Assembly: GCF_003751445.1 (NCBI RefSeq)
Contig: NZ_RJUU01000001.1
Span: 2,919,001 to 2,983,000 of the forward strand
Reading direction: 5' to 3'
Origin: Streptomyces sp. 840.1
GTDB lineage: Bacteria > Actinomycetota > Actinomycetes > Streptomycetales > Streptomycetaceae
DNA length: 64,000 nt
Below, in pieces: positions 1 through 9,139 of the stretch; the stretch's first letter is position 1; each line of letters begins with the position of its first letter. Made by a program: the position numbers and the translations under genes. Under the pieces are notes generated by a model. The model was not told the origin of the DNA, did not search any database, and was given only the letters and a program-made list of their open reading frames with translations.

Positions 1-320
1 GTGAGGTAGTCGATCCGCTGATCACGGGAGACCTCGCGCTGCTGCGGCGTCTCCCTCCGGATCAGGCAGACGACCGGCTCCGGGCTGGTGCAGTCGCCCT
101 TGTCCGGTGCGGCCTGGGAGACGGGCGCGACGACGACCGGACCGCAGCCGGCGACCGCGCGGCACGGGTGCGTCACGTGTGCGGCGGCCGAAGCGGGCTG
201 CAGGGGAAGGAGGACGGCTTGGGCGACCAGCAGCGCGGGAACCACGCGGCCGGCCAGGAAACGCAGACGGGTCAGTGACATGCGCTCATCGTTGGGCGGT
301 CCGCGACGGAAGCGAGACAT
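1..320 (-). CDS. Secreted protein, N-terminal fragment (runs off the window edge)
   Basis: About 106 codons are visible; the C-terminus lies before position 1. From the ATG at 320 the product has a short basic leader (MSRFRRGPPNDER), a hydrophobic stretch (FLAGRVVPALLVAQAVLLPL) and a likely signal-peptidase site near ASAAA, so export is predicted. The mature part starts with two cysteines (HPCRAVAGC) and then a polar, arginine-rich stretch. A GAGGGGG run about 13 nt upstream could serve as ribosome site. An in-frame ATG at 281 would give a more usual signal peptide but has no visible RBS. No family is recognised. Confidence is good that this is a real exported protein and low for its start. 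Confidence 0.55.
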   Translation of the reverse strand, partial: MSRFRRGPPNDERMSLTRLRFLAGRVVPALLVAQAVLLPLQPASAAAHVTHPCRAVAGCGPVVVAPVSQAAPDKGDCTSPEPVVCLIRRETPQQREVSRDQRIDYL

Positions 321-492
321 GGCGAGGCCGAAGTCCCCCTCGCGGGTGGCCGGCTCCACTCCGCCGAGTGAAGCGCCGGCACCGGCGGTGCCGCCGGCCG
401 GGCCTGCACGGGCCCCCGGCTCATCCGCTGATCCCCAGCTCAGCCGCTGACTCCCAGCTCAGGCACGAGCCCGCCTCAGGCCCGGAACCCCC

Positions 493-930
493 TCAGGGCC
501 ACACTAGGCAGTACGCCTGATGCCCCGCGTCGTGCAGCCGGTGGGAGAAGTCCTGCCATTCGTGGAGCAGTTGGTACACGTTGTACGCATCCCGCGGGCC
601 CCCGCGGTCCGGGACCGTGGACCAGATGAAGGCGGCGGCGCCCACCGACTCCTCGCCGACGCCGCGCAGCGGGTCCACGACCGTCATCGGGAGCCGGACC
701 ACCGCGTAGTCGGGGTGCAGCACGACCAGCTCCAGCGGCGGGACCTTGTGCAGAGGTATGCCCTGTATGCCGGTCAGGACCATCGCGGCGACCGTCTCCG
801 GCTTGATCTTGCTGAACATGCCGCCCATGCCCAGCTCGTCGCCGCCGAGCTCCTCGGGGCGCATGGAAATGGGCACGCGTGCGGCAGTGGCCCCGTCGGG
901 GGCCCCGAAGTACTTGTAGGTCACCCCCAC
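493..930 (-). CDS. Small protein of unknown function
   Basis: About 145 aa. I chose the GTG at 930, which has AGGAG ten bases upstream; a GTG at 924 is the alternative. The frame stays open to 1086, but that extension is low-complexity Arg/Gly and looks non-coding. The product begins VTYKYFGAPDG and has a hydrophobic core (PPLELVVLHPDYAVVRLPM) and an aromatic/His-rich C-terminal helix (LLHEWQDFSHRLHDAG). There is no signal peptide or membrane segment, so it is probably cytosolic. It is divergent from hemL, with 285 bp between them in which I see no clear promoter. No function is assigned. Confidence 0.6.
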   Translation of the reverse strand: MGVTYKYFGAPDGATAARVPISMRPEELGGDELGMGGMFSKIKPETVAAMVLTGIQGIPLHKVPPLELVVLHPDYAVVRLPMTVVDPLRGVGEESVGAAAFIWSTVPDRGGPRDAYNVYQLLHEWQDFSHRLHDAGHQAYCLVWP

Positions 931-1215
931 CCGGCCACCACTCCTGCTTCCGGCTTCGCCGCCCACCTGCGCACCACCGGCCTGTATGCCCTGTCTGCGC
1001 TCAGCCTCTCGCCGGTGCCGACCCCGCCGGGCAGGCTCGGGCCCCAGGTCGTCGGTCCCTTCGCCCACTCCGCCACCGCGATGCATATCTCATCCACCCG
1101 ACTACTAACTAGGAGACACAGCCCCCGCCGCGCAACCCGATCATCGTGTCAGTGACCTCCCCCACGGGCGTGCGGTGAAACACCTGTCCGCAATACCGTC
1201 CGTGGCTCTGACACC

Positions 1216-2532
1216 ATGGCATGTGTGAGCTTTCCCTATGACGCCCCAGTTTCGCAGACGCTTTTCGACCGCGCGTCCCTCGTGACGCCCGGCGGCGTGA
1301 ACTCTCCGGTACGTGCTTTCCGGGCCGTGGGCGGTACACCCCGCTTCATGGTGTCCGGCACCGGTCCGTACCTCACCGATGCCGACGGCCGTGAGTACGT
1401 CGACCTCGTGTGCTCGTGGGGGCCGATGATTCTCGGCCACTCCCACCCGGAGGTCATCGCCGCAGTTCAGGAGGCTGTCGCTCGCGGCACCTCGTTCGGT
1501 ACGCCCGGTGAGGGCGAGGTCGCGCTCGCGGAGGAGATCGTCGCCCGGGTCGAGCCGGTGGAGCAGGTGCGGCTCGTGTCGTCCGGCACCGAGGCGACCA
1601 TGTCCGCGATCCGCCTCGCCCGAGGTTTCACCGGCCGGGCCAAGATCGTGAAGTTCGCCGGCTGCTACCACGGCCACGTCGACGCGCTGCTCGCCGCCGC
1701 CGGGTCCGGGGTCGCGACCTTCGGGCTGCCGGACACGCCGGGTGTCACCGGTGCCCAGGCCGGCGACACGATCGTGGTCCCGTACAACGACCTGGAGGCC
1801 GTGCGGGCCGCGTTCGCCGCACAGCCCGGCGAGATCGCCTGTGTGATCACCGAGGCGTCGCCGGGCAACATGGGCGTCGTGCCGCCGCTGGACGGGTTCA
1901 ACGCCGGGCTCAAGGAGATCTGTGCCGCCAACGGCGCGCTGTACATCTCCGACGAGGTCATGACCGGGTTCCGTACGTCGAAGGCCGGCTGGTTCGGTAT
2001 CGACGGGGTGCGGCCCGACCTGATGACCTTCGGCAAGGTGATGGGCGGCGGCTTCCCGGCCGCGGCCTTCGGCGGGCGCGCCGACGTGATGGCGCACCTG
2101 GCCCCGGCCGGCCCGGTCTACCAGGCGGGCACGCTCTCCGGGAACCCGGTCGCGACCGCCGCCGGGCTCGCCCAGCTGCGGCTGCTGGACGACGCCGCCT
2201 ACGCGAAGGTCGACGCGGTCTCCGCGGAGATCCGGGGGCTGGTGAGCGAGGCCCTGGCCAAGGAGGGTGTCGCGCACACCGTGCAGGTGGCGGGCAACAT
2301 GTTCTCCGTCTTCTTCACGGACGGGCCGGTCCGCACCTACGAGGACGCCAAGCAGCAGGAAGCCTTCCGCTTCACCCCGTTCTTCCACTCGATGCTGGCT
2401 CAGGGCGTCTACCTGCCGCCGTCGGCGTTCGAGTCGTGGTTCGTCTCCACCGCCCACGACACCCGGGCCGTCGAGCGGATCGCCGCCGCGCTGCCCGCCG
2501 CAGCCCGCGCCGCATCGGAGGCCACCGCATGA
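1216..2532 (+). CDS. hemL: Glutamate-1-semialdehyde 2,1-aminomutase
   Basis: This is the full-length (438 aa) PLP enzyme that converts glutamate-1-semialdehyde to 5-aminolevulinate, the C5 entry to heme, siroheme and cobalamin. It has the usual N-terminus ([20 protein letters not shown]), the substrate-loop segment GYHG-like [10 protein letters not shown], and the PLP lysine in TFGKVMGGG (about Lys274). An in-frame GTG at 1225 (VSFPYD) fits the typical family N-terminus equally well, and neither start has a strong RBS. The stop overlaps the next ATG by 4 bp, so it is co-translated with the phosphatase. Heme supply next to the cytochrome c maturation genes is a sensible pairing. Confidence 0.96.
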   Translation: MACVSFPYDAPVSQTLFDRASLVTPGGVNSPVRAFRAVGGTPRFMVSGTGPYLTDADGREYVDLVCSWGPMILGHSHPEVIAAVQEAVARGTSFGTPGEGEVALAEEIVARVEPVEQVRLVSSGTEATMSAIRLARGFTGRAKIVKFAGCYHGHVDALLAAAGSGVATFGLPDTPGVTGAQAGDTIVVPYNDLEAVRAAFAAQPGEIACVITEASPGNMGVVPPLDGFNAGLKEICAANGALYISDEVMTGFRTSKAGWFGIDGVRPDLMTFGKVMGGGFPAAAFGGRADVMAHLAPAGPVYQAGTLSGNPVATAAGLAQLRLLDDAAYAKVDAVSAEIRGLVSEALAKEGVAHTVQVAGNMFSVFFTDGPVRTYEDAKQQEAFRFTPFFHSMLAQGVYLPPSAFESWFVSTAHDTRAVERIAAALPAAARAASEATA

Positions 2533-3233
2533 GCGAGACCAGCAGCAGCGGCACGGGCCGCCAGGACATCACCGTCGTCCACCTGATGCGCCACGGAGAG
2601 GTGCACAACCCGGACGGCGTGCTGTACGGGCGCCGCCCCGGCTACCACCTCTCCGAGCTCGGCCGGCAGATGGCCGACCGGGTCGCCGAGCACCTGGAGA
2701 AGCGCGACATCACGTATGTCGTCGCCTCCCCGCTGGAGCGCGCGCAGGAGACGGCGACGCCGATCGCCAAGAGCCACGGAGCGGACCTCGCCACCGACGA
2801 GCGGCTCATCGAGGCCGCCAACGTCTTCGAGGGCAAGACCTTCGGCGTCGGCGACGGGGCGCTGCGCAAGCCGGACAACTGGAAGCACCTGACGAACCCG
2901 TTCCGGCCTTCGTGGGGTGAGCCGTACATCGAGCAGGTCGTCCGGATGATGGGCGCCCTGGACGCCGCGCGTGACGCGGCCCGCGGCCACGAGGCGGTGT
3001 GCGTCAGCCACCAGCTGCCGATCTGGATCGTGCGGAGCTTCGTGGAGCGGCGGCGGCTGTGGCACGACCCGCGCAAGCGGCAGTGCACGCTCGCCTCGCT
3101 GACGAGCTTCACCTATCAGGGCGACAAGATCGTGTCGGTCGGGTACTCGGAGCCGGCGCGGGACCTCGTACCCGCGCATCTCCTCGCGGGCGCCAAGCCG
3201 GTGAAGGGGGCCTCCAAGGGGTTCGGCGCGTAG
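2529..3233 (+). CDS. Histidine phosphatase (phosphoglycerate-mutase superfamily)
   Basis: 234 aa. The ATG overlaps the hemL stop (ATGA), which indicates translational coupling. The catalytic RHGE motif is in [11 protein letters not shown] near residue 20; [13 protein letters not shown] supplies the second arginine region, and the second histidine is in [10 protein letters not shown]. The fold covers the whole protein, and no membrane segment is seen. Members dephosphorylate varied small metabolites, and the true substrate cannot be read from the sequence; the annotation 'phosphoglycerate mutase' would be over-specific. The hemL-phosphatase-thioredoxin-ccd order suggests a housekeeping block. 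Confidence 0.9.
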   Translation: MSETSSSGTGRQDITVVHLMRHGEVHNPDGVLYGRRPGYHLSELGRQMADRVAEHLEKRDITYVVASPLERAQETATPIAKSHGADLATDERLIEAANVFEGKTFGVGDGALRKPDNWKHLTNPFRPSWGEPYIEQVVRMMGALDAARDAARGHEAVCVSHQLPIWIVRSFVERRRLWHDPRKRQCTLASLTSFTYQGDKIVSVGYSEPARDLVPAHLLAGAKPVKGASKGFGA

Positions 3234-3502
3234 CCGGCCACCGGTCCGGGGTTCTTCGGTCCGGGTCCGCTCCGGTGACGGCCGGTGGCGGGCCCGGATT
3301 TTGTCGTGGTGGGGGTTCTGTCCTCGATCGCCGGACGGGCCCGAGCCGGCCGGGTGGAATCGGTCTTGTGTTCGGTCAAGTCCGGGGTCTGGTTCCGTAA
3401 AGAATTGTGTGCTATTTCGGGGAACCCTCGTGTTGCTTCGTCCATCTAACCCTTTGGCAGTTTGTATGGACTTGAGGCAAAACGACCGCAGATGGGAACC
3501 GC

Positions 3503-4756
3503 ATGCGTGACATCAGCCGAAGGGGTTTGCTCGGAGCCGGACTTGGGGCCGCGGCCGCCATCGGGGTGGCGGGCTGCAGTTCGTCCGACTCCCCCGACAC
3601 CGGCCGGGCGGGTCCGGGCAAGGGTGAGAAGGGTTCCGACGGGACGGCCAAGGGGACCGGTCCCGCGAAAAAGGACGTCAGGTCCATCGGCGACGGTTCC
3701 ACCGCCGACACCGGAAAGCAGCCGCACCAGCCCGCCGCACCGGTCCCGCTCGAGCCGGGCCAGAAGCCGCCGCAGTTCGTGATCTTTTCCTGGGACGGCG
3801 CCGGCGAGGTCGGCAACGGGCTCTTCCCGCGCTTTCTGAAACTCGCCAAGGAACACGACGCGGCGATGACCTTCTTCCTCTCCGGGCTCTATCTGCTGCC
3901 CGAATCGAAGAAATCGCTCTACCGCCCGCCGGGCAACCCCGTCGGTGCCTCCGACATCGGATATCTCACCGACGAACACCTCAAGGCGACGCTGACGAAC
4001 GTACGCCAGGCCTGGTACGACGGCCACGAGATCGGCACCCACTTCAACGGGCATTTCTGCAGCGGTTCCGGATCCGTCGAGAACTGGTCCGCCTCCCAGT
4101 GGCAGAGCGAAATCGACCAGGCGATCTCCTTCGTCACCGAATGGCGCACCAACACCGGCTGGACCGACGAGGACCCACTGCCCTTCGACTACCGCAAGGA
4201 ACTCATCGGCGGGCGCGCGCCCTGCCTGCTCGGGCAGGAGAACCTGCTCCCCACGGCGAAGAAGCTCGGCTGGCGCTACGACGCCAGTTCGCCCGGTGGC
4301 ACCCAGGTCTGGCCCACCAAGCGCATGGACGTCTGGGACCTGCCGCTCCAGGGCATGCCGTTCCCCGGCCACACCTTCGAGGTCCTCTCGATGGACTACA
4401 ACATCCTGGCCAACCAGTCGCAGAATTCGACCAAGGGAATGCCGTCCCGCTATCCGGGCTGGCGTGAGCAGGCCACCCAGTCCTATCTCAGCGGATTCAA
4501 GCGTGCCTACGAGACGAACCGCGCCCCGTTCTACATCGGCAACCACTTCGAGGAGTGGAACGGCGGCATCTACATGGACGCCGTCGAGGACGCGCTCAAG
4601 CACATCGCGGGGAAGCCGGATGTGCGCCTCGTCTCATTCCGGCAGTTCGTCGACTGGCTCGACGTGCAGGACCCCGCGGTGCTCGCGAAGCTCCGCACCC
4701 TTGAGGTCGGAGAGGCACCCCAGGGCGGCTGGAACACCTTCTTTAAACAAGCCTGA
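3503..4756 (+). CDS. Polysaccharide deacetylase-like lipoprotein
   Basis: 417 aa. The N-terminus has a twin-arginine motif (SRRGLLGAG), a hydrophobic core and a lipobox (GVAGC), so it is probably a Tat-exported lipoprotein on the outer face of the membrane. A Gly/Ser/Pro-rich linker of about 60 residues follows. The rest resembles the NodB/polysaccharide deacetylase fold: the first Asp motif is in VIFSWDGAG and the metal-ligand HxxxH in GTHFNGHFC. The first motif reads SWDG rather than the usual TFDD, so activity or substrate may be altered. It lies just upstream of the ResA-like protein; 67 bp separate them. A cell-wall or glycan substrate is inferred, not shown. Confidence 0.78.
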   Translation: MRDISRRGLLGAGLGAAAAIGVAGCSSSDSPDTGRAGPGKGEKGSDGTAKGTGPAKKDVRSIGDGSTADTGKQPHQPAAPVPLEPGQKPPQFVIFSWDGAGEVGNGLFPRFLKLAKEHDAAMTFFLSGLYLLPESKKSLYRPPGNPVGASDIGYLTDEHLKATLTNVRQAWYDGHEIGTHFNGHFCSGSGSVENWSASQWQSEIDQAISFVTEWRTNTGWTDEDPLPFDYRKELIGGRAPCLLGQENLLPTAKKLGWRYDASSPGGTQVWPTKRMDVWDLPLQGMPFPGHTFEVLSMDYNILANQSQNSTKGMPSRYPGWREQATQSYLSGFKRAYETNRAPFYIGNHFEEWNGGIYMDAVEDALKHIAGKPDVRLVSFRQFVDWLDVQDPAVLAKLRTLEVGEAPQGGWNTFFKQA

Positions 4757-4823
4757 CAACGGGCTTTACGGGCACCGAGGGGGGTGCCCAAGATCCCCGA
4801 AACCGCCATGCGAAACTTTTCAC

Positions 4824-5432
4824 ATGAGCCATGGCCGCGCACCCCGACGCCGCTTCACCCTGCTCGCCGCACCCGCGGTGGCAGTCGCGCTCGCACTGAC
4901 ACTGAGCGCGTGCGACTCCGGCAACAAGACCGGTGGCGGCGGCGACACGAACTTCGTCACGGGCAACAGCGGAATCTCCACCGCGGACAAGGGCGAGCGC
5001 GCCGACGCCCCGAAGCTCGACGGCGAGAGCCTGGACGGCAAGGCACTCGACCTCGCCGACTACAAGGGCAAGATCGTCGTCCTCAACGCCTGGGGCTCCT
5101 GGTGCGCGCCCTGCAGACTCGAAGCGAAGTACTTCACCAAGGTCGCCAAGGCCACCGCGGACCAGGGCGTCCAGTTCGTCGGCGTCAACACCCGGGATGC
5201 GGAACGCGCCCAGGCGATCAGCTTCGAGAAGGACTTCGGGGTCACCTACCCGAGCTTCTACGACCCGACCGGGAAGCTCCTCCTGCGATTCCCCAAGGGC
5301 ACGTTCAAGCTCCAGTCCATCCCGTCGACCGTCGTCATCGACCGGGACGGCAAGCTGGCAGCCCGGTTCGTGGGCCCGCTCGACGACACCAACCTGCACA
5401 AGATGCTCGACCCGCTGATCGCGGAGAAGTGA
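4824..5432 (+). CDS. resA: ResA/TlpA-like thiol-disulfide lipoprotein
   Basis: About 202 aa. The ATG at 4824 is followed by a basic region, a hydrophobic segment and lipobox LSAC, so it is a membrane-anchored lipoprotein facing outward. The thioredoxin/AhpC-TSA domain carries the redox motif WCAPC (Cys94/Cys97) and the cis-proline region QSIPSTVV. In System II cytochrome c biogenesis such proteins reduce apocytochrome CXXCH cysteines before heme attachment, using electrons from CcdA. It ends 4 bp before ccdA and is certainly in that operon. The name follows family and context; the substrate is inferred. Confidence 0.88.
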   Translation: MSHGRAPRRRFTLLAAPAVAVALALTLSACDSGNKTGGGGDTNFVTGNSGISTADKGERADAPKLDGESLDGKALDLADYKGKIVVLNAWGSWCAPCRLEAKYFTKVAKATADQGVQFVGVNTRDAERAQAISFEKDFGVTYPSFYDPTGKLLLRFPKGTFKLQSIPSTVVIDRDGKLAARFVGPLDDTNLHKMLDPLIAEK

Positions 5433-5436
5433 TCAG

Positions 5437-6198
5437 GTGACCGCCCTCGCCGCCGCCACGCAGAACGAGACGGTCCTGAGTGGAGCCCTGCTGGTCGCCC
5501 TGCCCGTCGCCCTGCTCGGCGGACTCGTCTCCTTCTTCTCCCCGTGCGTCCTGCCGCTCGTCCCCGGTTACCTCAGTTACGTCACCGGGGTCAGCGGCGC
5601 CGATCTGGCCGACGCGCGGCGCGGGCGGATGGTCGCGGGCGCCTCGCTCTTCGTGGCCGGGTTCACCGCCGTGTTCGTCTCCGGCGGCGCGCTGTTCGGC
5701 TACTTCGGCGACACGCTCCAGGCGAACAGCGGCCCGCTCACCAAGATCCTCGGCGTGCTGATGATCCTGATGGGCGTCTTCTTCATGGGTCTGATGCCGT
5801 GGATGACCCAGCGCGAGTTCCGCATCCACCGCAAGCCGGTCACCGGCCTGGTGGGCGCACCGCTGCTCGGAGCCCTCTTCGGGATCGGCTGGACGCCCTG
5901 TCTCGGCCCGACCCTGAGCTCGGTGAGCATCCTCGCGATGGACCAGGGCACGGCCGGACGCGGGGCGATACTGACCGTCGCCTACTGCCTCGGCCTCGGC
6001 ATCCCGTTCGTGCTCGCCGCCGTCGCCTTCCGCAAGGCACTCGGCGCGTTCGGCTGGGTCAAGCGCCACTACGCCTGGGTCATGCGCATCGGCGGCGGCA
6101 TGATGATCGTGACCGGGCTGCTCCTGCTGACCGGCGTGTGGGGCAGCATGATGCAGGAACTACAGGGCTGGTCCGCCGGCTTCACGGTGGGGATCTGA
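5437..6198 (+). CDS. ccdA: CcdA thiol-disulfide transmembrane electron transporter
   Basis: 253 aa, GTG start. This is a six-helix membrane protein of the DsbD/CcdA family that carries reductant from cytoplasmic thioredoxin to extracytoplasmic ResA-like proteins. The redox cysteines sit in the two diagnostic motifs SFFSPCVLPLVPG (Cys37) and GIGWTPCLGP (Cys155), in helices 1 and 4. Length and hydropathy match the short actinobacterial CcdA type. It follows the ResA-like gene by 4 bp and precedes resB by 6 bp, inside a five-gene run of the same strand. Confidence 0.95.
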   Translation: MTALAAATQNETVLSGALLVALPVALLGGLVSFFSPCVLPLVPGYLSYVTGVSGADLADARRGRMVAGASLFVAGFTAVFVSGGALFGYFGDTLQANSGPLTKILGVLMILMGVFFMGLMPWMTQREFRIHRKPVTGLVGAPLLGALFGIGWTPCLGPTLSSVSILAMDQGTAGRGAILTVAYCLGLGIPFVLAAVAFRKALGAFGWVKRHYAWVMRIGGGMMIVTGLLLLTGVWGSMMQELQGWSAGFTVGI

Positions 6199-6204
6199 GT
6201 ACCG

Positions 6205-7992
6205 ATGAGCAACACCAAGTCCAACCCGTCCCAGGAGCGCGAGCGCCCCGACGAGCGTGAGGTGCGCGCCGAGCAGGACCGGGAGACCGCCCGTGAGCTG
6301 GGCGCCGCAGGCTCCCAGCTCTCCACCGCCCCGCGCGAGGAGTCCCTGGCGAACCTCCCCGCCATGGGGGTCGTCGGCTGGGTCCGCTGGTTCTGGCGGC
6401 AGCTCACCTCCATGCGGGTCGCCCTGATCCTGCTGTTCCTGCTGTCGCTCGGCGCCATCCCCGGCTCGCTGATCCCGCAGAACAGCGTCGACGAGCTCAA
6501 GGTGCAGACCTTCAAGGGCCTCCACCCCACCGTCTCGCCGATCTACGAGAAGCTCCAGTTCTTCGACGTCTACAGCTCGGTGTGGTTCTCCGCGATCTAC
6601 ATCCTGCTGTTCATCTCGCTCATCGGCTGCATCGTGCCGCGCACCGGCACCTTCGTCGGCCAGCTGCGCAGCCGCGCGCCCGGCGCGCCCAGGCGGCTGA
6701 CCCGGCTGCCCGCGTACACCACCTGGCGCACCGAGGCCGAACCCGAGGACGTCCGCGAGGCCGCGCGCGCGATGCTGCGCAGGCGCCGCTACCGGGCCCA
6801 TGTCGACGGGGACGCGGTCGCCGCCGAGAAGGGGTATCTGCGCGAGGCCGGGAACCTCATGTTCCACATCGCGCTCATCGTGATGCTGGTGGCCTTCGCC
6901 TGGGGGCAGCTGTTCAAGTCCGAGGGCGCCAAGCTGATCGTCGAGGGCGGCGGGTTCTCCAACACGATCACCCAGTACGACGACTTCAAGTCCGGCTCCC
7001 TCTTCGACCAGGACTCGCTGGCCCCCTTCAGCTTCACCCTCGACAAGTTCGTCGGCACGTACGAGCGCAGCGGCCCGCAGATCGGCACGCCCCGGACGTA
7101 CGAGGCGCACGTGACGTACGCCGACGGCGCCTACGGCAAGCCGAAGAAGAAGGTCATCAAGGTCAACGAGCCGCTCGTCGTCGACGGTACGAAGGTCTAC
7201 CTCAACGCCCACGGCTACGCGCCCGTCGTCTCCGTCCGGGACGGCCGGGGCAAGGAGGTCTACAAGGCCGCCGTGCCGCTGCTGCCCATCGACAACAACG
7301 TCACCTCGTCCGGTGCGATCAAGGTGATGGACGGCTACCGCGACAAGAACGGCAAGAAGGACCAGCTGGGCTTCCAGGCCTTCTTCGTGCCGACCTTCGC
7401 CGGCAACGGCAAGGGCACGATGTTCTCGCAGTTCCCGGCCGCCGACATGCCCGTCCTCGCGCTCAACGGCTTCCACGGCTCGCTCGGTGTCAACTCCGGC
7501 CTGGCGCAGAACGTGTACCAGCTCGACAAGTCGAAGATGAAGGAGTTCAAGGACTCCAAGGGCAAGCAGCTCAAGCAGCGCCTCCTGGTGGGCGAGACGA
7601 TGAAGCTGCCCGAGGGCGCCGGCTCGATCAAGTTCGAGGGCATCCAGGAATGGGCCAGCTTCCAGATCTCGGAGCAGCCCGCCAGCGGCTGGGCGCTCAC
7701 CGGGGCGATCGGTGCGATCGCCGGGCTGGCCGGCTCGCTGTTCATCCAGCGGCGCCGGATCTGGGTCCGTGCCGTGCGCGGCGCCGACGGTGTCACCGTC
7801 GTCGAAATGGCGGGGCTCGGCCGCAGCGAGTCCGCGAAGCTTCCCGAGGAGCTGGCCGATCTCGCGGTCACGCTCAACGCCGCGGCGCCCATGGCGTCCG
7901 GCCCCGACAACGACCCCGACACCGATCCGGACCCCGACACCGACGTAGTCGACGCGTCCTCCGCAGAACCTTCCGAAGGGGCTGAGAAGTGA
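6205..7992 (+). CDS. resB: ResB (Ccs1) cytochrome c assembly protein
   Basis: 595 aa. It has a charged cytosolic N-terminus of about 50 residues, hydrophobic segments near WVRWFWRQLTSMRVALILLFLLSL, IYILLFISLIGCIVPRTG and NLMFHIALIVMLVAFAWG, a large extracytoplasmic domain of about 350 residues, and a last helix in GWALTGAIGAIAGLAGSLF. This is the ResB/Ccs1 layout. With CcsA it forms the System II heme lyase. The C-terminal tail is acidic with DPD repeats, which looks like a disordered end. Its stop overlaps the ccsA GTG (GTGA), so the two partners are translationally coupled. Confidence 0.95.
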   Translation: MSNTKSNPSQERERPDEREVRAEQDRETARELGAAGSQLSTAPREESLANLPAMGVVGWVRWFWRQLTSMRVALILLFLLSLGAIPGSLIPQNSVDELKVQTFKGLHPTVSPIYEKLQFFDVYSSVWFSAIYILLFISLIGCIVPRTGTFVGQLRSRAPGAPRRLTRLPAYTTWRTEAEPEDVREAARAMLRRRRYRAHVDGDAVAAEKGYLREAGNLMFHIALIVMLVAFAWGQLFKSEGAKLIVEGGGFSNTITQYDDFKSGSLFDQDSLAPFSFTLDKFVGTYERSGPQIGTPRTYEAHVTYADGAYGKPKKKVIKVNEPLVVDGTKVYLNAHGYAPVVSVRDGRGKEVYKAAVPLLPIDNNVTSSGAIKVMDGYRDKNGKKDQLGFQAFFVPTFAGNGKGTMFSQFPAADMPVLALNGFHGSLGVNSGLAQNVYQLDKSKMKEFKDSKGKQLKQRLLVGETMKLPEGAGSIKFEGIQEWASFQISEQPASGWALTGAIGAIAGLAGSLFIQRRRIWVRAVRGADGVTVVEMAGLGRSESAKLPEELADLAVTLNAAAPMASGPDNDPDTDPDPDTDVVDASSAEPSEGAEK

Positions 7993-9071
7993 ATCTCGCC
8001 GCCGCAACCAACGAGAATCTGGCACACACCAGCAATGTGCTGATCTATTCGTCGATGGCCGTCTACACGCTGGCCTTCTTCGCGCACATCGCGGAGTGGG
8101 TGTTCGGCAGCCGCAGCAAGGTGGGCCGCACCGCCGCCGCGCTGACCACCGAGGAGGCCGCCGCAGCGACGGTGAAGGTCGAGGTCGCGCAGAAGTCCGG
8201 GGGCACCGCCGTACTGGACCGGCCGAAGATCGTCACCCGTTCCGCAGCCGGTTCCCGCGACGTCCCGGACGGGCCCGGCGCGGCCGGCGGCACGTTCAAG
8301 GGCGACCTGTACGGGCGGATCGCGGTCTCGCTGACCGTGCTCGCCTTCCTCGTCCAGGCCGGCGGGGTCATCGCCCGCGCCCTGTCCGTGCAGCGCGCCC
8401 CCTGGGGCAACATGTACGAGTTCTCCATCACCTTCTCCGTGGTGGTAGTGGCCGCGTACCTGGTGCTGCTCGCGCTGAAGAAGAACGTCCGCTGGATGGG
8501 GCTGCTGCTGGTCACGGCGGTGCTGCTGGACCTCGGTATCGCGACCACCCTGCTGTACACCTCCAGCGACCAGCTGGTGCCCGCGCTGCACTCGTACTGG
8601 CTGTGGATCCACGTCTCCACCGCGATCATCTGCGGTGCGGTGTTCTTCATCGGCGGGGCCGGCACGCTGATGTACCTCTTCCGCGACAGCTACGAGAGCA
8701 AGATCGCCAACGGCGGCCGGCCGGGCGCGTTCGCCGAGTCCGTGCTCTCCCGGCTGCCCGCCGCCGCCAGCCTCGACAAGTTCTCGTACCGGATCAACGC
8801 GGCCGTCTTCCCGCTGTGGACGTTCACGATCATCGCGGGCGCGATCTGGGCCGGCGACGCCTGGGGCCGCTACTGGGGCTGGGACCCCAAGGAGGTCTGG
8901 TCCTTCATCACCTGGGTCGCGTACGCCTGCTACCTGCACGCCCGCGCCACCGCCGGCTGGAAGGGCCGCAAGGCCGCCTACCTGGCGCTGATCGCCTTCG
9001 GCTGCTGGATCTTCAACTACTACGGCGTGAACATCTTCGTCACCGGCAAGCACTCCTACGCCGGGGTCTGA
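7989..9071 (+). CDS. ccsA: CcsA/CcsB heme-handling cytochrome c assembly protein
   Basis: 360 aa, GTG start overlapping the resB stop. It is a polytopic membrane protein with the tryptophan-rich heme-binding WWD-type motif, here GRYWGWDPKEVWSF, and conserved histidines in the flanking helices (LHSYWLWIHVST and YLHARATAGW). It handles heme and, with ResB, ligates it to apocytochrome c outside the membrane. An inserted polar loop of about 70 residues after the first helix (TEEAAAATVKVEV onward) is Ala/Val-rich and probably variable. It is the last gene of the operon and is followed directly by a strong hairpin. Confidence 0.95.
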   Translation: MNLAAATNENLAHTSNVLIYSSMAVYTLAFFAHIAEWVFGSRSKVGRTAAALTTEEAAAATVKVEVAQKSGGTAVLDRPKIVTRSAAGSRDVPDGPGAAGGTFKGDLYGRIAVSLTVLAFLVQAGGVIARALSVQRAPWGNMYEFSITFSVVVVAAYLVLLALKKNVRWMGLLLVTAVLLDLGIATTLLYTSSDQLVPALHSYWLWIHVSTAIICGAVFFIGGAGTLMYLFRDSYESKIANGGRPGAFAESVLSRLPAAASLDKFSYRINAAVFPLWTFTIIAGAIWAGDAWGRYWGWDPKEVWSFITWVAYACYLHARATAGWKGRKAAYLALIAFGCWIFNYYGVNIFVTGKHSYAGV

Positions 9072-9084
9072 CCCGGCCGGTACA

Positions 9085-9130
9085 CGGCGACGGCCCGCAT
9101 CCCTTTTCTCCGGGATGCGGGCCGTCGCCG
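9085..9130. terminator. Bidirectional terminator hairpin between ccsA and the ALDH fusion
   Basis: A perfect 19-bp inverted repeat: the arm at 9085-9103 pairs with 9112-9130 around an 8-base loop. It lies between two converging genes (ccsA stop at 9071, fusion-gene stop at 9140), so it can end transcription from both sides. There is no long T run, as is usual in Streptomyces. Confidence 0.88.
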
Positions 9131-9139
9131 TTGACGCAC

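Noticed and set aside
1141..2457. Long minus-strand frame opposite hemL
   Set aside because: Its product is Arg/Gly/His-rich with no family resemblance, and the plus strand encodes an unmistakable HemL. It is a GC-driven shadow, like similar long frames opposite the NRPS genes (20855-24163, 26134-28590, 31307-34588).
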